From the NCBI RefSeq assembly GCF_003967555.1, contig NZ_BIFS01000001.1, positions 4,650,001-4,714,000 on the forward strand: a DNA stretch of 64,000 nt, given 5' to 3'. The translations under genes were made by a program, and so were the position numbers. Under the pieces are notes generated by a model. That model was not told the DNA's origin and did not search any database. It worked only from the letters and a program-made list of their open reading frames with translations. The stretch is from Dictyobacter kobayashii (GTDB taxonomy: Bacteria > Chloroflexota > Ktedonobacteria > Ktedonobacterales > Ktedonobacteraceae). Of this stretch, positions 24,429 to 33,132 are shown piece by piece; position 1 is the stretch's first letter; every line of letters starts with the position of its first letter.

Positions 24429-25460
24429 TTAGAGGGTTTCCAGTATTTGTGTCTCGATAGCCTGTGCCGTAGGTGGGATGTGTGCCGTTGGTAGCGCTGG
24501 CACAACCAGTACTGGTAGCTGGGTCTCGTGGGTGATGCGCTCCAGGGTTGTATTTCCCAGGTGCGGAGCCTGCTGATTCTTGCCGAAATCTGAGGAGATG
24601 GCCAGCAAATGAAAATGGGCTTCGTTCTGGTCTCCATTTTCGGGAATGTTGGTTTCTGCCTCTTTAATGAGAGCATTCGCATAATCGGTCCCTATCAGGG
24701 TTGACTCACTCATACAGGCGCTGGAAATAATTTCCATTGAATTCTCATCGATATCCTGAAACTCCTGTACGTGTTTGAGCTGATGCTCTTTTACCACATT
24801 CATTATATCGAGCATACTGGCCTGTGGACCCTGCTGGTGGGCTGCCGTGTATGGTGAGATGACGCGAGCCAGGCGAATAGTTGGCTGTGCCCCGGCTTCC
24901 AGACCGGCCAGCAATGCAGATGCGCTCTTTATGACGGGACTTGTTTGTGCAATGTCGTCAATTCCCATTAATACGCAGGTCGGCTGCCCCAATGCTATAT
25001 ATGGGAAGATGGGCAACGGACCATTTTCGTGTATCAGGAAGACCGGGACCGGTGCGTACATTACAACGCGTTCGGCGACACTTCCTGGCAACAGATGTTT
25101 AAGGCCCTTATGGTGCTTGCGACTTAATAAAATTAGATCACATTGATGGTTCTTTACCTGCTCAAACACAGATGGTGCCACCTGTCCCCAACTGACATCC
25201 ATCTCAACCTCAATATCGTTTAAAATTGGTGAGGTCGCAATATTTATGAGATAATCGAGGGCTTTTTGTTTTTCGGTTTCGACCAGGCTCTGTAATGCTT
25301 CTGAGGTTAGTATGGATTTTCCATTGAAATGGGTACCCATAGTAATCACACGAATAAGTACGAGTGTTCCTTGAGCTGTAAGGGCGAGCCGTGCCGCTAT
25401 GGGAAGTGCTTTTTCTGCCGCTGGAGATCCATCAAGAGGCACCAGGATACGTGTAAACAT
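24429..25460 (-). CDS. Tandem-domain universal stress protein (USP H), degenerate ATP loops
   Basis: 343 residues from ATG 25460 (MFTRILVPLDGSPAAEKALP); the frame is open six codons further but GAAGGAG sits before this ATG. Domain 1 loop reads RKHHKGLKHLLPGS, with the first GxxG replaced. Domain 2 starts VLMGIDDIAQ in place of LDGS and its loop reads FGKNQQAPHLGNT. Both nucleotide loops are thus eroded, unlike the other seven copies. It may be a non-ATP-binding UspA-type member. It has its own island promoter, divergent from that of nifJ. Confidence 0.85.
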   Translation of the reverse strand: MFTRILVPLDGSPAAEKALPIAARLALTAQGTLVLIRVITMGTHFNGKSILTSEALQSLVETEKQKALDYLINIATSPILNDIEVEMDVSWGQVAPSVFEQVKNHQCDLILLSRKHHKGLKHLLPGSVAERVVMYAPVPVFLIHENGPLPIFPYIALGQPTCVLMGIDDIAQTSPVIKSASALLAGLEAGAQPTIRLARVISPYTAAHQQGPQASMLDIMNVVKEHQLKHVQEFQDIDENSMEIISSACMSESTLIGTDYANALIKEAETNIPENGDQNEAHFHLLAISSDFGKNQQAPHLGNTTLERITHETQLPVLVVPALPTAHIPPTAQAIETQILETL

Positions 25461-25575
25461 GTTAAAGCTCCTTCTCAAGCTTTGGATTTTTGATGCAAAG
25501 GTTATTCCAATACGTCATACGATGCTTACTTGCCAGGAGAAAGGAGTGCTCTTCACTTCCATTTTCATTGTTTAA

Positions 25576-25639
25576 ACTTTAATCTTGCTTTATCACAAGC
25601 TGGTCACAGGCCGGGGTTTCATCTCTCATTGTAATCACA
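25576..25639 (-). promoter_or_regulatory. Quadruple direct-repeat promoter for USP H
   Basis: Minus-strand half-sites TGTGA (25635-25639), TGAGA (25624-25628), TGTGA (25604-25608) and TGTGA (25593-25597), all perfect, pairs 31 bp apart; TAAAGT (25576-25581) is 11 bp after the last half-site. Confidence 0.78.
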
Positions 25640-25676
25640 AAAAAAATTGATCACTATGTATGTGACAAATGCTGGT

Positions 25677-25741
25677 TGTGACAGGTTTGTGATGTATGGC
25701 AAGGGGCCAGTGATTATATTGAGATCCGGCGCTTTTATGTT
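25677..25741 (+). promoter_or_regulatory. Quadruple direct-repeat promoter for nifJ
   Basis: Half-sites TGTGA (25677), TGTGA (25688), AGTGA (25709) and TGAGA (25720), pairs 32 bp apart; TATGTT (25736-25741) is 11 bp after the last. The array starts 37 bp from the divergent USP H array. The leader to nifJ is long, about 250 bp, with no gene seen in it. Confidence 0.78.
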
Positions 25742-25998
25742 CTGACACAGATGCTGTTCTACCCAACCTGCCGAGCATGCTTAGCATTATGTCGAATAAA
25801 ATCTCCGCTTGCTTTTTCATGCGTGAAGCTCATGAAGCGCTCGCAAGGGGAGCGCATACTGTTCGTTATTATGCTGCCTTTGTTCTGTGATTTCTTTGAG
25901 ACATTGCTTCGTGAGGGCGAGATGGCCCTGTGATAAGCAAGCAGTATCTTCCTATTACAGGAGCATACGTTGAAAAGCAGAAAGAGATGCGATGTCTT

Positions 25999-28900
25999 AT
26001 GGAACATATCAAGGCTATGTTGGATGGTAACGAAGCCGCGGCGGCCGTTGCTTATGCCGTCAGCGATGTCGTTGCGATCTATCCCATCACGCCATCAACC
26101 CCGATGGGCGAATCTGTGGATGCCTGGTCGGCCCATGGGAAAGCCAATCTTTGGGGGAGCGTGCCACTGGTTGTCGAGATGCAATCAGAAGGTGGCGTCG
26201 CGGGTGCCCTGCACGGAGCATTGCAAACAGGAGCATTGGCCAGCACATTTACCGCCTCGCAGGGCCTGTTGCTCATGATTCCAAATATGTATAAAATCGC
26301 GGGCGAATTGACCGCGGCAGTCTTTCATGTGGCGGCCCGTTCACTGGCCGCGCAAGGACTCTCCATTTTTGGTGACCACTCAGATGTAATGGCTGTGCGC
26401 GGAACCGGCTTTGCGCTGCTGGCTTCAAATTCGGTCCAGGAGGCGCAGGATCTTGCCTTAATCGCCCACGCCGCAACTTTAAAAGCACGTATCCCATTCG
26501 TCCATTTCTTTGATGGGTTCCGTACATCGCATGAGATAGCAAAAATCACGTTGTTAGAGCAAGGTGTGATCCGTGCGATGATCGACGATACATTGGTAAA
26601 TGCCCATCGAGCCAGGGCCCTCTCCCCTGATCATCCTGTGATTCGTGGTACAGCACAAAATCCCGATGTCTATTTCCAGGCTCGCGAAACGGTCAATCCC
26701 TTTTATCAGCGTTGCCCGGAAATTGTGCAGCAGACGATGGATGATTTTGCCGCCCTGACTGGTAGGGATTATCACCTGTTCGACTACGTTGGCGCACCCG
26801 ATGCGGAGCGCGTGATTGTGATGATGGGCTCTGGCGCGGAGACGGCTGAGCAAACGGCGAAATACCTGGTCAAGCGTGGCGAGAAGGTCGGGGTCCTCAA
26901 GGTTCACCTGTTTCGACCCTTTGCGCTTGAGCATTTTGTGAGGGCTTTGCCCGCGAGTGTTAAAACACTGGCTGTGCTTGATCGCACCAAGGATCCCGGT
27001 AGCGCCGGAGAGCCCCTCTATGTAGATATTGTTACCGCCTTGAATGAAGCCAGGCAGCAGGGCTTGTTTCCCAATAGCCCTTATGTGATCGGTGGACGCT
27101 ATGGCCTCTCTTCTAAGGAATTTACCCCGGCCATGGTCAAAGGTATCTATGATCATATGCTTGGAGAGAAGTACAAAAATCATTTCACTATCGGTATTAA
27201 TGATGATGTCAGTTATACCAGTCTGCCATATGATCCTGCATTTACGATTGAAGGAGAAGATATCGTACAATGCGTCTTCTGGGGCCTGGGATCGGATGGG
27301 ACGGTAGGGGCGAATAAGAATTCGATCAAGATGATTGGCGAGGAGACGGAGAACTATGCTCAGGGCTATTTTGTGTACGACTCTAAAAAATCTGGCTCTG
27401 TGACCATTTCGCATCTCCGCTTTGGACCACATGCGTTTTCTGCTCCCTACCTGATTGATGTGGGTAGGGCAAATTTTGTCGCCTGCCATCAATTTGCCCA
27501 GCTAGAGCGTTTTGATGTCTTGAAATATGCACGGCCTGGCGCAGTTTTTCTGCTCAATACCCAGTATGGCCCCGATGATATCTGGGGACATTTGCCGCTT
27601 GAAGTACGACAGGTGATCCGTGAGAAACAGTTGCGCTTCTATGTTATCGATGCCTATCGGGTGGCGGGACATGTGGGTATGGGAGGGCGCATCAATACTG
27701 TGATGCAGACCTGCTTCTTTGCGATCAGTAACATCCTACCGGCAGAGCAGGCTATAGCTCAGATCAAGCAGAGCATCAAGAAGACCTATAGCAAACGTGG
27801 TGAGGTGGTTGTGCAGCAGAACTACCAGGCTGTCGATGATACGCTGGCCCAGCTTTATAGCGTCTCCATCCCGGCGACGGATGAAATGCCGATGCCAGTT
27901 GCAGTACAGTCTGCGGTTGCCATACGTTCACGGGTTCCCGTCGCGCTCCCGATGCTTAGTCGAAAAGCACCTGTCGCGGCCGAGGCACCAGTTTTTGTAC
28001 GTGATGTGCTTGGTCCAATGCTGGTGGGTGAGGGCGATAACCTTCCTGTTAGTGCCCTGCCTTGTGATGGGAGCTATCCAGTTGGTACCGCCCGTTGGGA
28101 GAAGCGCAACATAGCACAAGAGATTCCGGCCTGGGACCCGGCCATCTGTATTCAATGTAATAAATGTGTAATGGTTTGTCCACATGCCGTTATTCGCGCC
28201 CGGGTCTATGATCCCGTTGAACTGCGCGATATGCCTGAGACATTTCAGACAACGCCTGCTCGTTTCAAAGAATTCCCAGATATGAACTACACCCTGCAGG
28301 TAGCTCCCGAGGATTGTACCGGCTGTGGCTTATGTGTGGAGGCCTGTCCCGTTAAAGATAAAAGCCGGGTTGGCCATAAAGCGATCAATATGGTGCCCCA
28401 GCCGCCGCTACGCGAGAGTGAGAAAATAAATTGGGACTACTTCTTGCGCCTGCCTGAAGTGGATACTACCGAGCTTAATCTGGGGGCGATTAAAAACGCC
28501 GAGCTGCGTCAGCCACTCTTTGAATTCTCGGGTGCCTGCTCAGGTTGTGGCGAGACACCGTACATCAAACTGGTCTCTCAGCTCTTTGGCGATCATATGA
28601 TCGTGGCTAATGCGACAGGCTGCTCCTCCATCTATGGTGGCAACCTGCCCACCACTCCCTGGAGCGCGAATGCCGAGGGCCGGGGTCCCGCCTGGTCTAA
28701 TTCCCTGTTCGAAGATAATGCCGAGTTTGGTCTGGGGATGCGCCTCTCACTGGATCAGCAGCAGGCGCAGGCGTTGGCGCTGTTGCAGCGTTGTGCCGGT
28801 GTGATTGGTGATAGCCTGGTGCAGGCTATCCTGCATGCCGATCAGACGCATGAGGCAGGGCTGCGGGCTCAGCGTGAGCGCGTTGTCTTGCTCAAACAAC

Positions 28901-29616
28901 TCTTAAGCTCCCGGCCTGCTGAAGATACGAATTGCCAGCAGCTGTTAGTGCTGGCCGATGCGCTGGTGCGCAAAACTGTGTGGATTATTGGTGGCGATGG
29001 TTGGGCCTACGATATTGGCTATGGTGGCCTGGACCACGTGCTGGCTTCGGGTCGCAATGTCAATATCCTGGTGCTGGATACAGAGGTCTATTCAAATACT
29101 GGCGGACAGGCCTCAAAAGCCACTCCGCGCGCTGCTGTTGCCAAGTTCGCCGCGCAGGGGAAAGCGTTGCCAAAGAAAGACCTGGGCCTGCTGGCGATGG
29201 CTTATGGGCATGTCTATGTGGCGCATATCGCCATGGGAGCCAACGATCAACAAACGCTGCATGCCATTATGGAAGCCGATACTTATGATGGACCATCCCT
29301 GATCATCGCTTATAGTCATTGTATCGCCCATGGTATTGATATGCGCAAGGGTCTGGAGCAGCAGAAGCTGGCGGTCCAGACGGGCTATTGGCCGTTGTAT
29401 CGCTACAATCCAGCCTTGCTTGAGGAAGGCAAGAACCCGCTGATCATGGATGCCAAAGAAGCCACGCTACCACTGTCACGTTTTATGTATAATGAGGCCC
29501 GTTTCCGCATGCTGCTACAAAGTGACGAGACCCGGGCAGCCTCTCTGTTGCACCTGGCTGAAAAAGATGTGCAGGAGAGCCAGACCCACTATTATCACCC
29601 AACGGATGGCAAGTAG
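25999..29616 (+). CDS. nifJ: Pyruvate:ferredoxin (flavodoxin) oxidoreductase
   Basis: 1205 residues, the normal single-chain length. It converts pyruvate and CoA to acetyl-CoA and CO2, giving electrons to ferredoxin or flavodoxin. Domains in order: pyruvate-binding domain ([13 protein letters not shown] near residue 25), gamma and EKR region, two 4Fe-4S motifs [12 protein letters not shown] and [12 protein letters not shown], the third cluster ligands beginning CSGCGETPY, and the TPP domain with [10 protein letters not shown] and [17 protein letters not shown]. Start at ATG 25999 gives the family N-terminus; the frame is open 23 codons more. It forms a pair with the next gene, 20 bp apart. 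An oxygen-sensitive fermentative enzyme under the island promoter points to hypoxia. Confidence 0.93.
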   Translation: MEHIKAMLDGNEAAAAVAYAVSDVVAIYPITPSTPMGESVDAWSAHGKANLWGSVPLVVEMQSEGGVAGALHGALQTGALASTFTASQGLLLMIPNMYKIAGELTAAVFHVAARSLAAQGLSIFGDHSDVMAVRGTGFALLASNSVQEAQDLALIAHAATLKARIPFVHFFDGFRTSHEIAKITLLEQGVIRAMIDDTLVNAHRARALSPDHPVIRGTAQNPDVYFQARETVNPFYQRCPEIVQQTMDDFAALTGRDYHLFDYVGAPDAERVIVMMGSGAETAEQTAKYLVKRGEKVGVLKVHLFRPFALEHFVRALPASVKTLAVLDRTKDPGSAGEPLYVDIVTALNEARQQGLFPNSPYVIGGRYGLSSKEFTPAMVKGIYDHMLGEKYKNHFTIGINDDVSYTSLPYDPAFTIEGEDIVQCVFWGLGSDGTVGANKNSIKMIGEETENYAQGYFVYDSKKSGSVTISHLRFGPHAFSAPYLIDVGRANFVACHQFAQLERFDVLKYARPGAVFLLNTQYGPDDIWGHLPLEVRQVIREKQLRFYVIDAYRVAGHVGMGGRINTVMQTCFFAISNILPAEQAIAQIKQSIKKTYSKRGEVVVQQNYQAVDDTLAQLYSVSIPATDEMPMPVAVQSAVAIRSRVPVALPMLSRKAPVAAEAPVFVRDVLGPMLVGEGDNLPVSALPCDGSYPVGTARWEKRNIAQEIPAWDPAICIQCNKCVMVCPHAVIRARVYDPVELRDMPETFQTTPARFKEFPDMNYTLQVAPEDCTGCGLCVEACPVKDKSRVGHKAINMVPQPPLRESEKINWDYFLRLPEVDTTELNLGAIKNAELRQPLFEFSGACSGCGETPYIKLVSQLFGDHMIVANATGCSSIYGGNLPTTPWSANAEGRGPAWSNSLFEDNAEFGLGMRLSLDQQQAQALALLQRCAGVIGDSLVQAILHADQTHEAGLRAQRERVVLLKQLLSSRPAEDTNCQQLLVLADALVRKTVWIIGGDGWAYDIGYGGLDHVLASGRNVNILVLDTEVYSNTGGQASKATPRAAVAKFAAQGKALPKKDLGLLAMAYGHVYVAHIAMGANDQQTLHAIMEADTYDGPSLIIAYSHCIAHGIDMRKGLEQQKLAVQTGYWPLYRYNPALLEEGKNPLIMDAKEATLPLSRFMYNEARFRMLLQSDETRAASLLHLAEKDVQESQTHYYHPTDGK

Positions 29617-29636
29617 GAAAGAGAGGAATAAATATT

Positions 29637-30641
29637 ATGACCCAGCCAGATCTGCAAACTACCTATCTAGGTTTAGCGCTCAAGAATCCTCTCATTGCCT
29701 CTGCCTCGCCCCTTTCCAGAAGGGTCAGTACGGCGCGCCAGCTTGAGGATGCTGGCGCGGCAGCTATTGTCATGTATTCATTGTTCGAGGAGCAGATCAC
29801 CCATGAGAGCCACCAGCTTGATCATTATCTCAGTCATGGTACTGATACCTATGCGGAGGCGCTGAGCTACTTTCCTGATCTGGATCACTATAATGTTGGA
29901 CCCGATCGCTACCTGGAACATCTCGCGCGCCTAAAAGAGGCGGTCTCCATTCCTGTGATCGGCAGCCTGAATGGCGTTTCCTCTGGCGGCTGGATCGAGT
30001 ATGCACGCCTGATCGAGCAAGCAGGCGCTGATGCCCTGGAACTGAACATCTACTATCTACCAACGGATCTCTTTTTGAGTAGCACTGATCTAGAAGAGGT
30101 TTATGTGCAACTGGTCAGGGATATCCGCGCTATCGTCCAACTGCCCATTGCCGTAAAGCTTAGCCCATTTTTCTCGGCGCTGCCACAATTTGCCCGCCGC
30201 CTGGTCGAAGCCGGGGCCGATGGATTGGTCCTGTTTAACCGCTTCTACCAGCCTGACTTTGATCTAGAGAATCTTGCGGTCGTGCCCAACCTGGAACTCA
30301 GCACTTCGCATGAATTGCGGCTACCGCTGCGCTGGATCGCTTTGCTCTATGGCCGCATCCAGACCGATTTCGCGTTGACGAGTGGGGTACACAGCGCCCA
30401 GGATGTATTGAAAGCCATGATGGCCGGTGCCAACGTTGCCATGATGGCCTCAACCTTACTGGCTAATGGTGTTGATCAACTTACCTACATCCTTGCCGGC
30501 ATCCAATTGTGGATGGAGGAACATGAATACTCCTCGTTAGATCTGATGCGTGGCAGTATGAGCCAGCAAGCCGTCGCCGAGCCAGCGGCCTTTGAGCGGG
30601 CCAATTACATGCGCGTCCTGGATTCCTTTGGCGCGCATTAA
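29637..30641 (+). CDS. Dihydroorotate dehydrogenase-like FMN protein
   Basis: 334 residues, a TIM barrel of the dihydroorotate dehydrogenase family: N-terminal [17 protein letters not shown], central [16 protein letters not shown] and [24 protein letters not shown], and the C-terminal phosphate-binding [29 protein letters not shown] in pieces. This class is annotated DHOD-like because it often lies directly downstream of nifJ and not with pyrimidine genes. So a role linked to ferredoxin-dependent metabolism is more likely than pyrimidine synthesis. GAGAGGAA precedes ATG. Cotranscribed with nifJ. Confidence 0.88.
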   Translation: MTQPDLQTTYLGLALKNPLIASASPLSRRVSTARQLEDAGAAAIVMYSLFEEQITHESHQLDHYLSHGTDTYAEALSYFPDLDHYNVGPDRYLEHLARLKEAVSIPVIGSLNGVSSGGWIEYARLIEQAGADALELNIYYLPTDLFLSSTDLEEVYVQLVRDIRAIVQLPIAVKLSPFFSALPQFARRLVEAGADGLVLFNRFYQPDFDLENLAVVPNLELSTSHELRLPLRWIALLYGRIQTDFALTSGVHSAQDVLKAMMAGANVAMMASTLLANGVDQLTYILAGIQLWMEEHEYSSLDLMRGSMSQQAVAEPAAFERANYMRVLDSFGAH

Positions 30642-30677
30642 TAAATCTAGTCATGCAAGAGATATCTTGAACGTAAC

Positions 30678-30855
30678 AAGAAACACGATCTGTACATGCG
30701 GGGCTTGCCCACGCTTTTAATCTTCACGATCGAAAAAGCAACAATAAGATAATTTTGCAGCTATTTGATTGAGCGCATAGCATTATCATTGTTGATTTTT
30801 CAGGCAGGAACGGATTAAGCGGGGGAAAGACCCGCACGTACAGATCGTGTTTCTT
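30678..30855. mobile_element. 178-bp fold-back (MITE-like) element
   Basis: The two ends (from 30678 inward and from 30855 inward) are near-complementary over about 45 bp, starting AAGAAACACGATCTGTAC and ending GTACAGATCGTGTTTCTT, with a few mismatches. Inner blocks AAAAAGCAACAAT and ATTGTTGATTTTT also pair. There is no open frame and no obvious target duplication. It is either a miniature inverted-repeat element or a structured RNA. The rest of 30642-31106 contains no gene I can support. Confidence 0.6.
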
Positions 30856-31106
30856 TGGGCTTTTTTCTTCCTTGTATGCAAAAGTAACCAGGACCTATAC
30901 ATTTCATGCTTATGGCGACCTCTTCGGGTATGATCAAAAACCTATAGTGAGGATGGACCTATGTTCCGAATAGATAGATAGAAGAACTTTGTTGTTTGGA
31001 GGGAAGGTCTTTGAGCACTGGTGGTCTTAAAGAGGTGCCCGGGCACGCATGATGTCCGGTGTCCTTTATCTAAAGCCATAGTGTTGCAAGATCAGAGAGG
31101 TATCAT

Positions 31107-31634
31107 ATGGCTCTGCACTATCGAAAATGTTTGAGCATATGTTTGTTGTTGCTGGCTATCCAGCTGACACTTGCAGGGGTTTTTATGCTACCTGGTAGTG
31201 CCGCACATGCTCAACAAAAGCCACCCAATCCAGGCTTCGTGCTGGTTACTATTCCCGTAAAAACATTTGCCGCCACCAACGTAGATTTTAAGCTAGGCAC
31301 ATTTGGCACCGGTCAGAAAATTCCTGTTTTTAAGACGACGTTTGATATTGCTATTCATAATCCCTTTATTGTGCGAGCCTTACAGCCCAATGCTCCCGCG
31401 AACATAAAAACGCTTACCTTGCGCGGTGTAAAGATCGATGTGGCTGATATCCGTGCTAGCGTTGGCACGTTTCAGAATTTGTTTGCCTCTAGCAACGGCC
31501 CATTTGGTTTCGACTCAAAAACTTCATCTCTGCAATTAACCAACGCAGTCTTTCAAATTCCGCTCTTGCCTGCCCAGGTTGCCATCTTAACTAAATTGAA
31601 GGCCGCGCTGCAGCAACACTTGTCCAACCATTGA
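31107..31634 (+). CDS. Secreted hypothetical protein
   Basis: 175 residues with a clear signal peptide: KCLSICLLLLAIQLTLAGVF hydrophobic core and a likely cut after AAHA (about residue 35). The mature part is beta-rich (VTIPVKTFAATNVDFKLGTF; IKTLTLRGVKIDVADIRASV in pieces) and has no cysteines. AGAGAGG precedes the ATG. No family recognised. It stands alone and is followed by a strong terminator. Confidence 0.75.
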   Translation: MALHYRKCLSICLLLLAIQLTLAGVFMLPGSAAHAQQKPPNPGFVLVTIPVKTFAATNVDFKLGTFGTGQKIPVFKTTFDIAIHNPFIVRALQPNAPANIKTLTLRGVKIDVADIRASVGTFQNLFASSNGPFGFDSKTSSLQLTNAVFQIPLLPAQVAILTKLKAALQQHLSNH

Positions 31635-31663
31635 AATTTGACTATACTGTATTAAATCAACGC

Positions 31664-31715
31664 AAAAGCGCACGCCTGACTGGACTTAGAATGGCCCGGT
31701 CAGACGTGCGCTTTT
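31664..31715. terminator. Bidirectional terminator
   Basis: AAAAGCGCACG and CGTGCGCTTTT arms with inner CTGACTGG/CCGGTCAG pairing form a long GC stem flanked by A and T runs. It lies between the stop of the secreted protein (31634) and the convergent membrane-protein stop (31757). Confidence 0.75.
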
Positions 31716-31756
31716 CTCTGTATTATTTTTGCGGCAATGGCATGGATGCCAGCCAG

Positions 31757-32218
31757 CTATTTTTTAGCGGGCGCCAACTTCTGCGTGGCTTGCTTGTAAT
31801 CGTTCGCGCTACCAGTATGGAATACCAGCTGGCTTGCCTGGCTGGTTGCTCCGACCTGGTTTAAGGTCAATGTATCATTGGCATCGTTGATTTTACCCAT
31901 GAGTGTGCCTGCCTGACCATTGATCGTAATGACCACATAGATAATGTGGTTATCTCGATTATACAGACCAGTGGCCGGGGCTGTCAGGGATTGTGGCGCG
32001 CCATTGGCAACCGCCGACAATTGCAGCTGGCCCTTTAATTCGCCATTCTCGTTGGTCCAGTGCAGGTAATAGAGTATTTTGCTGGCGCTACTCGTGCCTG
32101 CAGGAGGAGTAAAACTTGAGATCCAATCAGAGGGTGGATCTTTAGGGCGATTGACGAATACCAGTAGTGCAGCCAGCAAGGCTACAAGTGCCACTGCACA
32201 GACCGCACCAATCAACAC
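31757..32218 (-). CDS. Membrane-anchored hypothetical protein, C-terminal part (split by frameshift)
   Basis: One transmembrane helix (LIGAVCAVALVALLAALLVFV) followed by about 125 extracytoplasmic residues, beta-rich, with HWTNENGELKGQLQLSAV and LYNRDNHIIYVVITINGQAGTLMGKI. The printed start is inside the gene: one extra A in a six-A run (plus-strand T at 32222-32227) joins it to the upstream part as VYSLKKGVLIGAV. The joined protein is about 264 residues, with an acidic cytoplasmic N-terminus, one span and an external domain. Function unknown. Confidence 0.72.
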   Translation of the reverse strand: MLIGAVCAVALVALLAALLVFVNRPKDPPSDWISSFTPPAGTSSASKILYYLHWTNENGELKGQLQLSAVANGAPQSLTAPATGLYNRDNHIIYVVITINGQAGTLMGKINDANDTLTLNQVGATSQASQLVFHTGSANDYKQATQKLAPAKK

Positions 32219-32547
32219 GCCTTTTTTAATGAATACACCCGAGCGATCGTGGGAGGGTCTAGATCTTCTTCCTCCAACTCTCCATCCTCTGCGTATGTTT
32301 CATCTCCAGGTAAGGTGGATGCCTCGTGCTCTTCTAATCCAGGTGTGGCTGCGGCTTGCGATTCAGAAAACGAGACCGGCTGCGTAGGAATATCTTCTTC
32401 AGTGGTGGCAGGTGGCGTTGGCTGTTCTGCCCCTTCCGAAACAGTCTCAGCGTTGGGCTCTGGCCGAACATAGGTCTCCTCTGCAGGGTGGAGGGTTGAC
32501 TGTTTTTCTGGTTCCTCTCCCAATGGAGGCTGAGGCGGTACATTCAT
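32212..32547 (-). CDS. Membrane-anchored hypothetical protein, N-terminal part (split by frameshift)
   Basis: From ATG 32547 (MNVPPQPPLGEEPEKQ; AAAGGA 11 bases upstream). About 110 acidic, Pro/Glu/Thr-rich residues without predicted fold (for example PATTEEDIPTQPVS and DGELEEEDLDPPTIARVY). The printed frame ends at KKAC by the frameshift described for its other part. Such acidic leads before a single span are common in Ktedonobacteria-type surface proteins. Confidence 0.65.
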   Translation of the reverse strand: MNVPPQPPLGEEPEKQSTLHPAEETYVRPEPNAETVSEGAEQPTPPATTEEDIPTQPVSFSESQAAATPGLEEHEASTLPGDETYAEDGELEEEDLDPPTIARVYSLKKAC

Positions 32548-32731
32548 GGAATGATCGATCCTTTCATATCGGCAAAATACCAGCGCCCATCTGAGCAATA
32601 GCGCGCGGGAGGCATTTCTAGTTTTCTAGATGTGTAAAAAATGATAGATAATGCGAATAAAGTATTATCTACATTAACTAATTCCATACCTGCATCTTAA
32701 CAGAGATTTATGTCAATGTCTAGCCATGAGT

Positions 32732-32886
32732 ATCAACCTGCTGGGCTTTTTCATGCTCCTCTTTGGCACCTGCGGCGCCGGGTTGGGGGTGTGGAATGTG
32801 TGTGGTGGGCGGCCCTGCGGCCGCCCACCACACACATTCCACACCTGAAAGATGAACATTCTCTGGACGAACATGAAATAGCCCTG
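32732..32886. repeat. Double-hairpin repeat element, copy 2
   Basis: Small hairpin region TTTGGCACCTGCGGCGCC, then a perfect 26-bp stem (32789-32814 with 32819-32844), then the shared trailer CACCTGAAAGATGAACAT and a TGGACGAACAT box. It starts ATCAACCTG, as does the next copy, so copies 2 and 3 are in tandem. Stem sequence differs from copy 1 at several places but both arms have changed together. Confidence 0.85.
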
Positions 32887-33000
32887 ATCAACCTGCAGGG
32901 CTATTTCATGTTTCTCTTTGGCGCCTGCGGCGCCAGGTGTGGAGTGTGTCAGGTGGGCGGCCGCAGAGCCGCCCACCTGACACACTCCACACCTGAAAGA
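32887..33000. repeat. Double-hairpin repeat element, copy 3
   Basis: Begins with CCTGCAGGGCTATTTCATG and the small hairpin GGCGCC-TGC-GGCGCC. It continues with a perfect 27-bp stem (32935-32961 with 32968-32994) and the trailer CACCTGAAAGAATG. A decayed fourth copy (TACACCTGAAAGAATGTACAT, read in parts) is visible near 33070-33100. No gene lies between 32548 and 33132. Confidence 0.82.
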
Positions 33001-33132
33001 ATGGGCCTCTTATCGCTTGCTCGTAATCTCTATGTTTGCAGGCAGGCAGCGGCTGCGGTCGCCCTCTAAACACACTCTACACCTGAAAGAATGTACATCG
33101 AGAGGTATTGTCCCCAGGCCCCCAGGTTTATA

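Noticed and set aside
26554-27492. 312-codon minus-strand frame opposite nifJ
   Set aside because: It lies wholly inside nifJ, has no ribosome site and no family character; it is a shadow of GC-skewed codons.
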